From Euzebyales bacterium (GTDB lineage Bacteria; Actinomycetota; Nitriliruptoria; Euzebyales; JAHELV01), in the NCBI GenBank assembly GCA_035461305.1, contig DATHVN010000112.1, forward strand, positions 1-35,953: a stretch of 35,953 bases of DNA, written 5' to 3'. Each line of letters opens with the position of its first letter. Within the stretch, counting starts at the first letter, position 1. Below are positions 25,007-33,499 of the stretch, one piece after another. The translations under genes were made by a program, and so were the position numbers. The notes under the pieces were generated by a model. That model was not told the origin of the DNA, ran no database searches, and saw only the letters and a program-made list of their open reading frames with translations.

Positions 25007-25955
25007 TCATCGGGCCAGGAGCAGCTGCGCGAGGCCGTCCGTGCTCGCGCGGTAGGCGTTGGCCAGGACGACGATCACGCGACGCCGGCCGGGTTGGTAC
25101 CACATGGTGGCGCGATAGCCGGGCAGTGATCCGCTGTGGCCCCGCACGGCGGTGCGGTAGTCGGGTCGGCGCAGTTCGACGCCCAGCCCCGTAGTTGCTG
25201 TGGGGAGGGTGGAACTGACCCGGCGTGGTCATCTCACGACGGGCGTCGCGCGATACCAGGTCGCCCTCGAACAGCGCCCGGGCGAAGCGGACGAGGTCGG
25301 GCGCGGTCGACACCAGCGCGCCCGCGGGCCCCTCGGTGGTGTCGAGCGCGGGCCACGGGCCAGTGACGGGGTCGTCGAACCCGTCGCCGCTCGTGTCGAA
25401 CCATCCGGAGATGGTGTCGGTGGCCGGATCGTCGACGCCGGCGATGCTGGTGTCGCCCAGGCCGAGTGGCTCGATGATCCGCTGCCGCACCACGCGTGCC
25501 CACGGCTGGCCGGTGACAGCCTGGATGACCTGACCGAGCAGCACATAGCCGGTGTTGGAGTAGGCATAGGCCGTCCCTGGAGCGAAATCGCGGTCGCGGT
25601 CGGCGACCAGGTCGAGCACCTCGGCCGTGGTCCATCGCCGCTCCGGCTTGTCGAGCAGCGCATCGGCGAACCCGGCCGCCAACGTGTGGTCGGGCACACC
25701 GCCGGTGTGACGGAGCAGCTGGCGCAGGGACACGTCGCCCCATGGCGAGGCGGGGACGTACCGCAACAGCGGGTCGTCGAGCCGGAGCCGGTGCTCGTCG
25801 GCCAGCTGCATGACCACCGTCGCGACGAAGGTCTTGGTGATGCTGCCGACGCGGAAGCGCGCGTCCGCGGCCACCGGCTCCTCAGCGTCACGGCCGCTGA
25901 CGATGAAGCGGGCGCCGGTGTCGGGATCACTGATCGCGACAGTCACGGCGTGCAC
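25007..25955 (-). CDS. Serine beta-lactamase-fold hydrolase (class C / DD-peptidase-like), one frameshift
   Basis: A penicillin-binding-protein-like hydrolase. The nucleophile motif is SITK at residues 38-41, the second motif YSN at 132-134, and LLRHTGGVPDH precedes the core. After an extra G near 25185 the other frame gives RGHSGSLPGYRATMWYQPGRRR, which holds the third HSG motif, and ends ANAYRAS..LAQLLLAR with the stop at 25007-25009. No signal peptide is visible, but the N-terminus is uncertain. GTG at 25955 is the first in-frame start, whereas relatives extend upstream ([14 protein letters not shown] is in frame), so residues may be missing through overlap with the ABC permease gene. The substrate may be a peptide, an ester or a beta-lactam. 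Confidence 0.8.
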
Positions 25956-26718
25956 CGGGGTGCGGATGCGCCAACGCTCGACGACCCCCTGCGTTGCGGT
26001 GGCGGCCCGCGGCGACGAGCGCGGTCGCGTACGCGGCCAGCAGCAGCCCGCCGGTCCACATCGGCAGCAGCCCGGGCAGCTCGGCGCGGCTCAGGGCGCT
26101 GGTCGCACCGCCCGGAAGCCAGCGGACCATCCCGGCGAGCCCGTACGCGGGCAGCAGGTTCTCGACCACGACCAGCCAGGCCAGCGGCGCGATGACCGCG
26201 ACGGTCTGTTGCCTGATCACCGCGCCGATCCCGATACCGGCGATGCCGTACAGCGGGATGCTGACCAGGACGCCACCGACGGCCAGCGGCAGGTCGGCGT
26301 TCGCCAGATCGATCGGCACGCCTGCCGCGGTCAGGTAGGGCACCACGATCGCCAGCTCGAGACCCAACCCACTGACGGCCACGGCGCCACCAACCAGGGC
26401 GAGGGCGAGCGCCTTCGCCACCAGCAGCCTCGGCCGGTCGGGGACCGTCAACAGCGACGTGGGCATCGTGGCGTGACGGAACTCCGACGTCACGGCGATC
26501 ACACCGACCGCCAGGACGATCGGTGAGACGACACCCACGGTCTTCAGGAGGATGGCCAGGCTGTCGATGGTGCCCAGCGACGGGGCGCCCACCTTGCCCG
26601 CGTTGCGCATCTGCATCGCGAGGAACGCGAGCGTCACTCCCACGGTGACGACGGCCAGGATGGACAGGATCCAGGTCGAGCGCAGCTTGGCCAGCTCGGC
26701 GTGGACGAGGCGGGTCAT
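25927..26718 (-). CDS. ABC-2 type transporter permease
   Basis: About 263 residues with six hydrophobic segments: [100 protein letters not shown] and the last near [39 protein letters not shown] is the conserved cytoplasmic loop of ABC-2 permeases linked to antibiotic-resistance or lipid-export ATPases. ATG at 26718 overlaps the stop of the upstream ATPase remnant (ATGA) and has GGAGGAC. The tail after VAAGRH reads through into the beta-lactamase-fold gene and looks unnatural, suggesting a lost stop or a shift. Confidence 0.8.
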   Translation of the reverse strand: MTRLVHAELAKLRSTWILSILAVVTVGVTLAFLAMQMRNAGKVGAPSLGTIDSLAILLKTVGVVSPIVLAVGVIAVTSEFRHATMPTSLLTVPDRPRLLVAKALALALVGGAVAVSGLGLELAIVVPYLTAAGVPIDLANADLPLAVGGVLVSIPLYGIAGIGIGAVIRQQTVAVIAPLAWLVVVENLLPAYGLAGMVRWLPGGATSALSRAELPGLLPMWTGGLLLAAYATALVAAGRHRNAGGRRALAHPHPGARRDCRDQ

Positions 26719-27070
26719 GACAGTCCTCCGGTGTTCGTCATGGCGAGGAACGCTTCCTCGAGGCTGAGACGTTCGGCGCGCATCTCGTAGATGGCGATCC
26801 CCGAGCCCGCGACGACCCGTCCGACCTCCTCGGTCGTCCCGTCGGCGATGACCTCGTTGCCCTGACCGAGGGTCGCGACGACGCCGGCGGTGTCCAGCGC
26901 GGCGGCCAGCCGGCGCAGGAACCCCCGCACCCAATGCACCCCCTGCGGGTCCAGCCCGTTCGTCGGTTCGTCGGCGACCAGGATCTGTGGGTCGCCGAGC
27001 AGGGCGGTCGCCAGCGCAAGGCGCTGGCGCATCCCCAACGAGAACCCACCCACGCGACGACCGGCCGCGG
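26715..27070 (-). pseudogene. ABC transporter ATP-binding protein remnant (no Walker A, no H-loop)
   Basis: The signature [19 protein letters not shown] and Walker B/D-loop [17 protein letters not shown] are intact, followed by [12 protein letters not shown]. The sequence then jumps to the C-terminal regulatory tail ([17 protein letters not shown], then [19 protein letters not shown]). Relatives have about 60-70 residues there, including the H-loop SSHLMSEM. The junction near 26901-26912 lies in CGGCTGGCCGCC, the kind of short sequence that can recur on both sides. Upstream the gene starts abruptly at [10 protein letters not shown], fused to a histidine-kinase fragment. It ends MTNTGGLS, overlapping the permease start. 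It cannot hydrolyse ATP. Confidence 0.7.
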
Positions 27071-27590
27071 TGCCCGCGCCAGCTGATTCGCCCGCTCCGC
27101 CTGCTCGCGGGCCGCCTGCTGCCAGCGTCGCAGTCCGGCACCGAGCAGCCACGACCCCGCCAGCAGTGCCGCGAACAGCGCCCACGAGTCCCACTGCACC
27201 CCTCCGGTCACCGCGCCCACCACCAGCGCGACCTCAGCGGCGGCGAGCCCGAGCAGCGACTTCCGACGGTCGCGGAGCGCCGCCACCGTGTAGACCGCGA
27301 CCAGCGACGCCGGGCCCAGGAAGAAGACGGGCAACCCGAACCCCACGTACGCCAGGCCCGTCACGATCACGACCGACAGGACGACGGTGGGCGCGCGGCG
27401 GCGCGCGATCAGCACCGCTCCGTGCAGGAACGCGAGCAGCACGGCCGGCGTCCGCTGTGCAGGCGCCGCGCCCGCCAACCATTCGTTGGTCAGGATCACG
27501 GCGAAGTACGCGGCGATCCCGGCGACCGCCGCGTGCGAACACCCACCGCCAGACCACCGGGAGGTCACCGCGGTCGGCGCGCACGCGCAT
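27071..27590 (-). pseudogene. Sensor histidine kinase N-terminal fragment
   Basis: Membrane helices AAVAGIAAYFAVILTNEWLAG, PAVLLAFLHGAVLIARRRAP, VVLSVVIVTGLAYVGFGLPVFFL and LVAVYTVAALRDRR, then a last pair, lead into [19 protein letters not shown]. That is the linker that normally precedes the HisKA_3 dimerisation box of NarL-type kinases. There the gene stops and the ABC ATPase remnant begins, so HisKA_3 and the HATPase domain are absent. ATG at 27590 starts MRVRADRGDLPVVWRWVF, with a shift near 27540 joining it to the helices. Kinase, response regulator, ATPase and permease commonly sit together in actinobacteria, so one deletion of roughly 2 kb would explain the layout. Confidence 0.65.
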
Positions 27591-27776
27591 GGCGGACACG
27601 CTACGTGTTCACCGCGATCGGGACGCCGGCCTCGGCGGCTGCGCAGCGCCCGGCCGACCTGCGCGCGCGAGCACCCCGGTCCATGGGAAGGCGCGAGCTC
27701 GCGGATCGCGGACGGGGGCCGCGTCCCTGGATGCGGAAGGCGCGCGTCCCCGGCCGCCTCGGCCGTCCCGTCCGGG

Positions 27777-28193
27777 CTACGTGGACTGTCCGGCGATGTT
27801 GACCATCCAATCGATGCCGAACCGATCGGTGACCATGCCGAACTTGTCGCCCCACGGTGCCGCTTCGAGCGGCTGGGTCACCGTGCCTCCGTCGGACAGC
27901 TTCTCGAAGTAGCCCAACAGCTCCGCGTCGTCGTCACCGCTCAGCGACATGGACATGGTCGTCCCGGGACGGTGCTCCATGCTGTTGGGCGTGTCGGCGG
28001 CCATGAACATGATGCCGTTATCGGCCTCCATCACGGAGTGCATGACCTTGTCGTCCTCGCTCGGATCCTCCGACGCGCCGAACTCGGCGAACGTGTTCAC
28101 GTCGAGCGTGCCACCGAACACGGTCCGGTAGAACTCCATCGCCTCCCGAGCGTTGTCGCGGAAGCTCAGGTACGGGTTCAGTCGACTCTGCAT
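27777..28193 (-). CDS. PhnB-like VOC/glyoxalase-fold protein
   Basis: 138 residues of the PhnB/3-demethylubiquinone-methyltransferase-like VOC group. It opens LNPYLSFRDNAREAMEFYRTVFGGTLDV and continues DKVMHSVMEADNGIMFMAAD and TTMSMSLSGDDDAELLGYF. It ends APWGDKFGMVTDRFGIDWMVNIAGQ. Such proteins are small dimers; many have no proven activity and some bind metal or drugs. ATG at 28193 follows GAAGGACACGCG. It stands alone on the minus strand. Confidence 0.9.
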   Translation of the reverse strand: MQSRLNPYLSFRDNAREAMEFYRTVFGGTLDVNTFAEFGASEDPSEDDKVMHSVMEADNGIMFMAADTPNSMEHRPGTTMSMSLSGDDDAELLGYFEKLSDGGTVTQPLEAAPWGDKFGMVTDRFGIDWMVNIAGQST

Positions 28194-28502
28194 CGCGTGT
28201 CCTTCGTCCAGGGGCCGGATGCGGCAATGTGAGATGACACTGCGTTCGACCGCTCCGGGGGTCCAGAACGTAGCGGTCCGCGATCCAGACGAGCAAGTGC
28301 CGGTCCCATCCACTGTCCGGTCCCCGAGCACCCGGTGGGCCGCGAGTCTCGGGCGTCGACAACCGGTGCGAACGACGCAGCCGGATCGGTCCGCGATCGA
28401 CCTCCGCGCCGTCGGGCCGTGCGGATGTCGTGCTCCGCACCGACGATGTGGCATGGTGCCCGACGACGAGCGCACCCCAGCTGACCGAGCCCCTTGTCGT
28501 AG
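28194..28502. other. Divergent intergenic region
   Basis: 309 bp between the VOC gene and the membrane-anchored gene. No recognisable gene. CGGTCCGCGATC occurs twice, at 28274-28285 and 28387-28398, a 12-bp direct repeat 113 bp apart; its role is unknown. Confidence 0.4.
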
Positions 28503-29042
28503 GTGATCACGACGAGAGCGATCAAGATCACAGCGGCCGTCGCCCTCATCGCGGTCGTCGGCATCGCGACGGGAGCCTGGTACGGCCGCCGCGACCGGGT
28601 CCAGGACCTGGTCACCGCCGCCGAGGCCGTCGATGCGGTCATCGACCAGTGGTACAGCGTCCGTGCCGTCATCCAGGCCGACCTGCCCAGCGCGCACTAC
28701 CGCACGCCGGAGATCGAACAGGACGCGGCCGAGCGGCTGCGGCGCTCGACGACCGCCACCCTGCGCTCGCTCGACGACGCGATCGCGGACGTCCGCGGCG
28801 TCCCTCTCGCCGGCCGCTGGAGCGTCGACGTCGACGTGGCGCGCGACAGCTACATCCATCACGCCAGGCGCTGGACGGCCTACCTGAGAGAGGTCGCCGA
28901 GGATCCCGTCGCAGCACTTGACGAACCCCCACCGCCGTTCACCGCGAGCCGCGCGGCCAGCGAGGAGGCGTTCGCCTCCGCCCTCCCGCCCTTCGCAGGC
29001 GACGAACTGCGGCGACGGGTCGCCGCACTGCTCGAGCGCTGA
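28503..29042 (+). CDS. Membrane-anchored protein of unknown function
   Basis: 179 residues. IKITAAVALIAVVGIATGAWYG is an N-terminal membrane anchor or uncleaved signal, followed by an extracytoplasmic, mostly helical and acidic domain (VQDLVTAAEAVDAVIDQWYSV, RRSTTATLRSLDDAIADVRG, HHARRWTAYLREVAEDP). I do not recognise a family. GTG at 28503 has no strong ribosome site, so the exact start is uncertain. The molybdopterin oxidoreductase follows 145 bp downstream on the same strand, but no functional link is evident. Confidence 0.6.
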   Translation: MITTRAIKITAAVALIAVVGIATGAWYGRRDRVQDLVTAAEAVDAVIDQWYSVRAVIQADLPSAHYRTPEIEQDAAERLRRSTTATLRSLDDAIADVRGVPLAGRWSVDVDVARDSYIHHARRWTAYLREVAEDPVAALDEPPPPFTASRAASEEAFASALPPFAGDELRRRVAALLER

Positions 29043-29187
29043 CCGCAACGCCGGTCCCCAGTGGTGTCCGCAGGCAGGACTCCGACGCTCCTCGGTGGCC
29101 GTCGTCACGGCGCGCACGACCCGGACGCTGTTGATTCCGGTTGCGGCGTCGCCGACACTGCTCCTACCAGTCCGCGATGGAGTGGCG

Positions 29188-31584
29188 ATGGCCCGGGAAC
29201 AGGCGACGACGCAGGTCTCGACGTACTGCGCATTGTGCGTGTCGCGCTGCGGCGCGAAGGCGACGATCTCCGACGGGACGCTCGTGGCGCTCCAGCCCGA
29301 TCCGTCGCACCCGACCGGCCACGCGCTGTGCGTGAAGGGCAAGGCGGCTCCGGAGCTCGTCAGGCACGCCGACCGGCTGCTCCACCCGCTCAGGCGGACC
29401 AATCCCAAGGGCGCCGACGATCCGGGCTGGCAGCGCATCACGTGGGACGAGGCGCTCGACGCGGTCGCAGCGCGACTCCTGGGGCTCGCGGCCGGGCACG
29501 GCCCCGAGTCGGTTGTGTTCAGCGCCACGTCCCCGTCGACGTCGGCGATGAGCGACGCCATCGACTGGGTGATGCGCCTGCGGCGCGCCTTCGGCAGTCC
29601 CAACCAGTGCGTCTACATGGAGCTGTGCGGCTGGGGGCGCTACCTGGCCTCGATCTACACGTTCGGCGCGTCCGTGCCGGGCGCCTACCTGCCGGATCTC
29701 GACAATGCCGGCTGCATCCTGTACTGGGGCTACAACCCGTCGGTGTCCCGGCTCGCGCATGCGACGGGCACGGTCGCGGCGCTCGCCCGCGGTGCGCGCC
29801 TCGTCGTCGTCGATCCGCGGCGGGCCGGCCTCGCTGGCAGGGCCCACCACTGGTTGCGCGTGCGCCCGGGGACGGACGGCGCGCTGGCGCTGGCGCTCGC
29901 GCACGTGATGATCGAGCACGGCTGGTACGACGACGACTTCGTTCGCCGCTGGACCAACGCGCCACTGCTCGTCCGCGCCGACAACGGTCACATGCTGCGC
30001 GCGAGCGAGCTGTCGTCGCCCGGCGATCGCGCCCACTTCGTTGCGTGGGACGAGGTCGAGGTGCAGCCGGTCGCATACGACCCGGCACGCGGGCACCACG
30101 CGGTCGACGAGGCGCGCCTCGCGCTGTTCGGCGCGCGGGAGGTCGGGACGACGAGCGGTCCGGTGACGTGCCGGCCCGCCTTCGACCTGGTCGCCGCGCA
30201 GTGCCGCCGAATGGAGCCAGACCTGGCCGAGGATGTCACCGGCGTGCCCGCCGGCGACATCGAGGACACCGCGCGGACGCTGTGGGACTCGCGCCCGGTC
30301 GCGTTCTACGTGTGGAGCGGCCTCGAGCAGCACAGCAACACCACCCAGGCGGTGCGCGCGATCAACCAGCTGTACGCCCTGACCGGCAGCTTCGACACGC
30401 GCGGCGGCAACGTTGCGTTCCCGAGCGTGCTGACCAACCCGATCGACGGCGCCGAGCTGCTGGCCCCCGAACAGCGCGCCAAAGCCGTCGGCGTGACGCA
30501 ACGCCCGCTGGGCCCCGCGCGGTTCGAGTTCGTCACCGGCGAGGATGTCTTCACGGCGGCGCTCGAGGGTCGCCCATACCACGTGCGAGGGCTCGTCAAC
30601 TTCGGCGCCGACCTGGTGATGGCCCACGGCGACAGCTCGCGCGGGCGCGACGCGCTTGCGGCGCTCGACTTCTTCGTCCACGCCGACCTGTTCATGAACC
30701 CGACCGCCGAGCAGGCCGACATCGTGCTGCCGGTGACGAGCGCATTCGAGGCCGAGGGCCTCAAGGTCGGCTTCGAGATCAGCGCGGAGGCACAGTCACT
30801 CGTGCAGCTGCGCGCACCGCTCGTGCGCCCGCGCGGCGAGGCGCGCTCAGACTTGGAGATCATCTTCGCGCTCGCAACGCGTCTCGGCCTCGGTGAGCAC
30901 TTCTGGGACGGCGACCTCGACGCGGCGTGGCGCCACCAGCTCGCCCCGAGCGGCCTCACCCTCGAGCAGCTCCGCGCCGAGCCCGCAGGCCTGCGCGTGC
31001 CACTGGAGACGCACCACCGCAAGTACGCCGAGCTGGACGGCAACGCGCCGCGCGGGTTCCGCACGCCGTCGCGCAAGGTCGAGCTGTACTCGGAGGTGCT
31101 CGCTGAGCACGGCTACCCGCCGCTGCCGGACTTCGACGAGCCCCGCACGAGCCCGAGGTCGCGGCCCGACCTCGCCGAGCGGTTCCCGCTGATCCTGACG
31201 TGCGCGAAGTCGCTGTGGTTCTGTGAGACCCAGCACCGGAATGTAGCGAGCCTGCGCAGCCGGGCGCCCGATCCACAGCTCGAGCTGCATCCCGACGCCG
31301 CACGTCAGCGCGGCATCGCCGCCGGCGACTGGGTCCGCCTCGAGACACCCCACGGCGCGGTTCGCGCCCGCGCCAGGCTCAACGCCAGCCTCGACCCGAA
31401 GGTGGTGTGCGGGCAGCACGGCTGGTGGCAGGGCTGCGCCGAGCTCGGCCTCCCCGGCTACGCGCCGTTTGGCCCGGACAGCGCCAACCTCAACCTGGTG
31501 TTGCGCCAATCGCCGAGCGACCCGATCAGCGGGAGCTCACCGCTGCGTGCGTCGGTCTGCGACGTCGCCCCGCTCGCCAGCTGA
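29188..31584 (+). CDS. Molybdopterin-dependent oxidoreductase, large catalytic subunit
   Basis: 798 residues of the DMSO-reductase/formate-dehydrogenase superfamily. The [4Fe-4S] motif is C14-x2-C17-x3-C21-x26-C48 (TYCALCVSRCGAK, then HALCVKGKAAPEL). NQCVYMELCGWGR places a Cys where the molybdenum ligand usually lies. ILYWGYNPSVS, VVVDPRR and HWLRVRPGTDGALALALAH are the cofactor-binding blocks, and the C-terminal beta-barrel (LILTCAKSLWFCETQHRNVASLR) binds the second pyranopterin. There is no Tat signal, so it should act in the cytoplasm. ATG at 29188 is chosen because GGAG lies five bases upstream. No ferredoxin-like, membrane or chaperone subunit gene is adjacent. The substrate is unknown. 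Confidence 0.9.
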   Translation: MAREQATTQVSTYCALCVSRCGAKATISDGTLVALQPDPSHPTGHALCVKGKAAPELVRHADRLLHPLRRTNPKGADDPGWQRITWDEALDAVAARLLGLAAGHGPESVVFSATSPSTSAMSDAIDWVMRLRRAFGSPNQCVYMELCGWGRYLASIYTFGASVPGAYLPDLDNAGCILYWGYNPSVSRLAHATGTVAALARGARLVVVDPRRAGLAGRAHHWLRVRPGTDGALALALAHVMIEHGWYDDDFVRRWTNAPLLVRADNGHMLRASELSSPGDRAHFVAWDEVEVQPVAYDPARGHHAVDEARLALFGAREVGTTSGPVTCRPAFDLVAAQCRRMEPDLAEDVTGVPAGDIEDTARTLWDSRPVAFYVWSGLEQHSNTTQAVRAINQLYALTGSFDTRGGNVAFPSVLTNPIDGAELLAPEQRAKAVGVTQRPLGPARFEFVTGEDVFTAALEGRPYHVRGLVNFGADLVMAHGDSSRGRDALAALDFFVHADLFMNPTAEQADIVLPVTSAFEAEGLKVGFEISAEAQSLVQLRAPLVRPRGEARSDLEIIFALATRLGLGEHFWDGDLDAAWRHQLAPSGLTLEQLRAEPAGLRVPLETHHRKYAELDGNAPRGFRTPSRKVELYSEVLAEHGYPPLPDFDEPRTSPRSRPDLAERFPLILTCAKSLWFCETQHRNVASLRSRAPDPQLELHPDAARQRGIAAGDWVRLETPHGAVRARARLNASLDPKVVCGQHGWWQGCAELGLPGYAPFGPDSANLNLVLRQSPSDPISGSSPLRASVCDVAPLAS

Positions 31585-31878
31585 CCGCATGCCGGCACGG
31601 ACGTGGTAGGGCACGCTGAACCTCTGGTCGTCACCGAGCGGACGAGGAGTGCGCGGCGCGCCTTGACGACCCGTGCGAGGCGGGACCGAGTGAACCTGGC
31701 GGCACCCTCCATTCGAGCAGCGTGTGCTAAGCGGTCGAGCACGGATCACCAGTGGTCCTCCATCCATGAGCGCCGGGCCTCGAGGCCCGGCGGGTCGACC
31801 TGATGGACGCGACGGCGGCCGGCTGAGCCGATCCGGCAGGGCTTGCGCTCGGCCACGCCGCTTGCGAAGGTGTGCAGC
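31585..31878. other. Intergenic region after the molybdopterin gene
   Basis: 294 bp with no recognisable gene or RNA. Its one clear structure is the 22-bp palindrome at 31771-31792. Confidence 0.45.
31771..31792. terminator. Perfect 22-bp palindrome, strong GC hairpin
   Basis: CGCCGGGCC and GGCCCGGCG flank TCGA, giving a perfect 22-base dyad. It can fold into a nine-pair stem with a four-base loop. It lies 187 bp after the oxidoreductase stop and 87 bp before the next start. There is no T-tract, so it may be a terminator of the GC-hairpin type or a DNA-binding site. Confidence 0.45.
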
Positions 31879-32172
31879 ATGGCGGATACGAGTGAGGCGT
31901 GGGAACGGGTCACGGACCGAATGTCGGCGCTGGCGTTGAAGCTCAAGCTGCACGCCCGGGAGGAGCTCTCCGACGAGGACCTGCGGTCGAAGGTCGGCTT
32001 CGACAAGTTCCGCGCGGTGGTCAACGAGGCGATGGACGGCATCCAGACCGCGTCCGAGGACGAGGCGGTGCGCGCCGACGCCCGCGACGCACGCGACGCG
32101 TTCGTCGACGCCATCGACGCCACCGTCCGCGACGTCGAGCGACGGCTCCGGTCCCGCTCCGACGAGTCGTAG
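31879..32172 (+). CDS. Small helical protein of unknown function
   Basis: 97 residues, highly charged and predicted fully helical: WERVTDRMSALALKLKLHAREE, FDKFRAVVNEAMDGIQTASED, then FVDAIDATVRDVERRLRSRSDES. Heptad-like spacing suggests a coiled coil. No membrane segment or known motif. ATG at 31879 has GAAGG nine bases upstream. It converges on the Gfo/Idh gene with 19 bp between stops. I do not recognise it, but codon use is that of a real gene. Confidence 0.6.
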   Translation: MADTSEAWERVTDRMSALALKLKLHAREELSDEDLRSKVGFDKFRAVVNEAMDGIQTASEDEAVRADARDARDAFVDAIDATVRDVERRLRSRSDES

Positions 32173-32191
32173 ACCCTCGGGATCGTCGCGG

Positions 32192-33469
32192 TCAGCCCGA
32201 CACGCGGTGCTGCTTGGCACGTACCTCGCGCGGGTTCCACACGCCGCGGGCGACCTCGGGCACGTAGTCCTCGAGCCCTGTCACCGGCCACCTGAGCGTC
32301 TCACCCAGCTCGGCGGACAGGTAGGCCGCCATCATCAGCTCGGTGATCAGCAGGCCGTCGTGGAGATCCTCGTCAGGCTGCCTACCGGCCCGGAACGCCT
32401 GCACCATGTGGCGGTTCTCGTGCAGGTAGCCGTAGCTGAACCCCTCGTCGGCGAGCACCGGCATCACTCCCTGCTCGGCGTTCTGCTTCTCGACGAGATC
32501 CTCACCGGACTTGCCTGAGACGTTGCGGCTGAAGAAGATCTCGGCCGGTGTGTGCAGCGTACTGACGCCGAGCGAGTATTCGGGCCCGAGCAGCTCGAAC
32601 GACAGGCGTAGCCCGGCGCCGACGAAGCTCCAGGAGGTCGTCCCCTCGACCACCACCTGCTCGCCGTCGGCGTTCTCGAACAGCACCGTCGCGCGAGCGT
32701 AGTCCTCGGCGGGGCTGCGCCGATAGTCGATCCCCTGGTACTTCGCGGCCAACTCGTCCGCGTAGCGGTCGCGGCTCCACTTCAGTGACGCGATGGTCGC
32801 CGTGATCGACACGGGCACGAGGAAGTCGCTCTTGCGCGTTCCAGGGGGCGTGAGCAGGTGGCGGCCCGCCTCGATCGAGTGGCAGAGCATGTCGTTGAGC
32901 ACGCCGCCGCCCTGCTTCGTGCCGTCCCAGAACCAGCCGGAGTGCGGTCCGGAGTGCTCCTCGGCCGCGCGTGCGAGGTACGGGTTGCCCGACAGGGTGG
33001 CGCCGCGCTTCCACACGAGCTCCTTCGCGCGGGTCAACGCGGGTGCGAAGACCTGGTTCTCGAGGTACCCGTGGAGCAGGCCGGCGTCTTCGATCATCCG
33101 CACGACCTCGCGTGCCTCGGCGACGTTGCGCCCCAGCGGCTTCTCGATCGCGACGCCTGTCAGATCGGCCCGACCGGAGGAGACCTCCTCGACGATCTGC
33201 TCGACGACCGGCACGCGCAGGTCGTTAGGCACGGCGACCCACACGGCGTCGACCCGCTCGTCGCGGATCAGCGCGGCGACGTCGTCGTGGACCGTGGGAT
33301 CACCGACGGACAGCTGCCGACAGTGGTCGGCGACCCGCTGGGCGCTCTCACGGGTACGGCTGGTGACGCCGGTGATGTCGGCGTCCCGGACGCCCTCCCA
33401 GACGCCGACGTGGAAGATGTCCACGATGAATCCTGCGCCGATGAAGCCGATGCCGAGGCGGTCCGTCAT
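32192..33469 (-). CDS. Gfo/Idh/MocA-family NAD(P)-dependent oxidoreductase
   Basis: 425 residues. The Rossmann motif is GIGFIGAGFIVDIFH near residues 6-20. AVWVAVPNDLRVPVVEQI and VAIEKPLGRNVAEA hold the catalytic EKP lysine. The C-terminal alpha/beta domain has GTKQGGGVLNDMLCHSIEAGRHLL with the conserved D and H, and EGTTSWSFVGAGLRLSFELLG. These enzymes oxidise or epimerise sugars, inositols or related polyols. AGGAG five bases before ATG 33469 decides the start over TTG 33472. It is the last gene of the sugar-ABC operon, 30 bp after the second permease, so its substrate is probably what the transporter imports. Confidence 0.9.
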   Translation of the reverse strand: MTDRLGIGFIGAGFIVDIFHVGVWEGVRDADITGVTSRTRESAQRVADHCRQLSVGDPTVHDDVAALIRDERVDAVWVAVPNDLRVPVVEQIVEEVSSGRADLTGVAIEKPLGRNVAEAREVVRMIEDAGLLHGYLENQVFAPALTRAKELVWKRGATLSGNPYLARAAEEHSGPHSGWFWDGTKQGGGVLNDMLCHSIEAGRHLLTPPGTRKSDFLVPVSITATIASLKWSRDRYADELAAKYQGIDYRRSPAEDYARATVLFENADGEQVVVEGTTSWSFVGAGLRLSFELLGPEYSLGVSTLHTPAEIFFSRNVSGKSGEDLVEKQNAEQGVMPVLADEGFSYGYLHENRHMVQAFRAGRQPDEDLHDGLLITELMMAAYLSAELGETLRWPVTGLEDYVPEVARGVWNPREVRAKQHRVSG

Positions 33470-33499
33470 CAAGTCTCCTTTGGGTCGTTGGCGGCACGG

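Noticed and set aside
27777-29603. 608-codon minus-strand open frame covering the VOC gene and more
   Set aside because: Only the last 138 codons (from 28193) are the VOC protein with its own ribosome site; the rest has no coding character.
29061-30896. 611-codon open frame overlapping the molybdopterin gene, and a 505-codon one opposite it
   Set aside because: Both lack domain motifs and have shadow-frame composition. The 29188-31584 frame carries all cofactor motifs.
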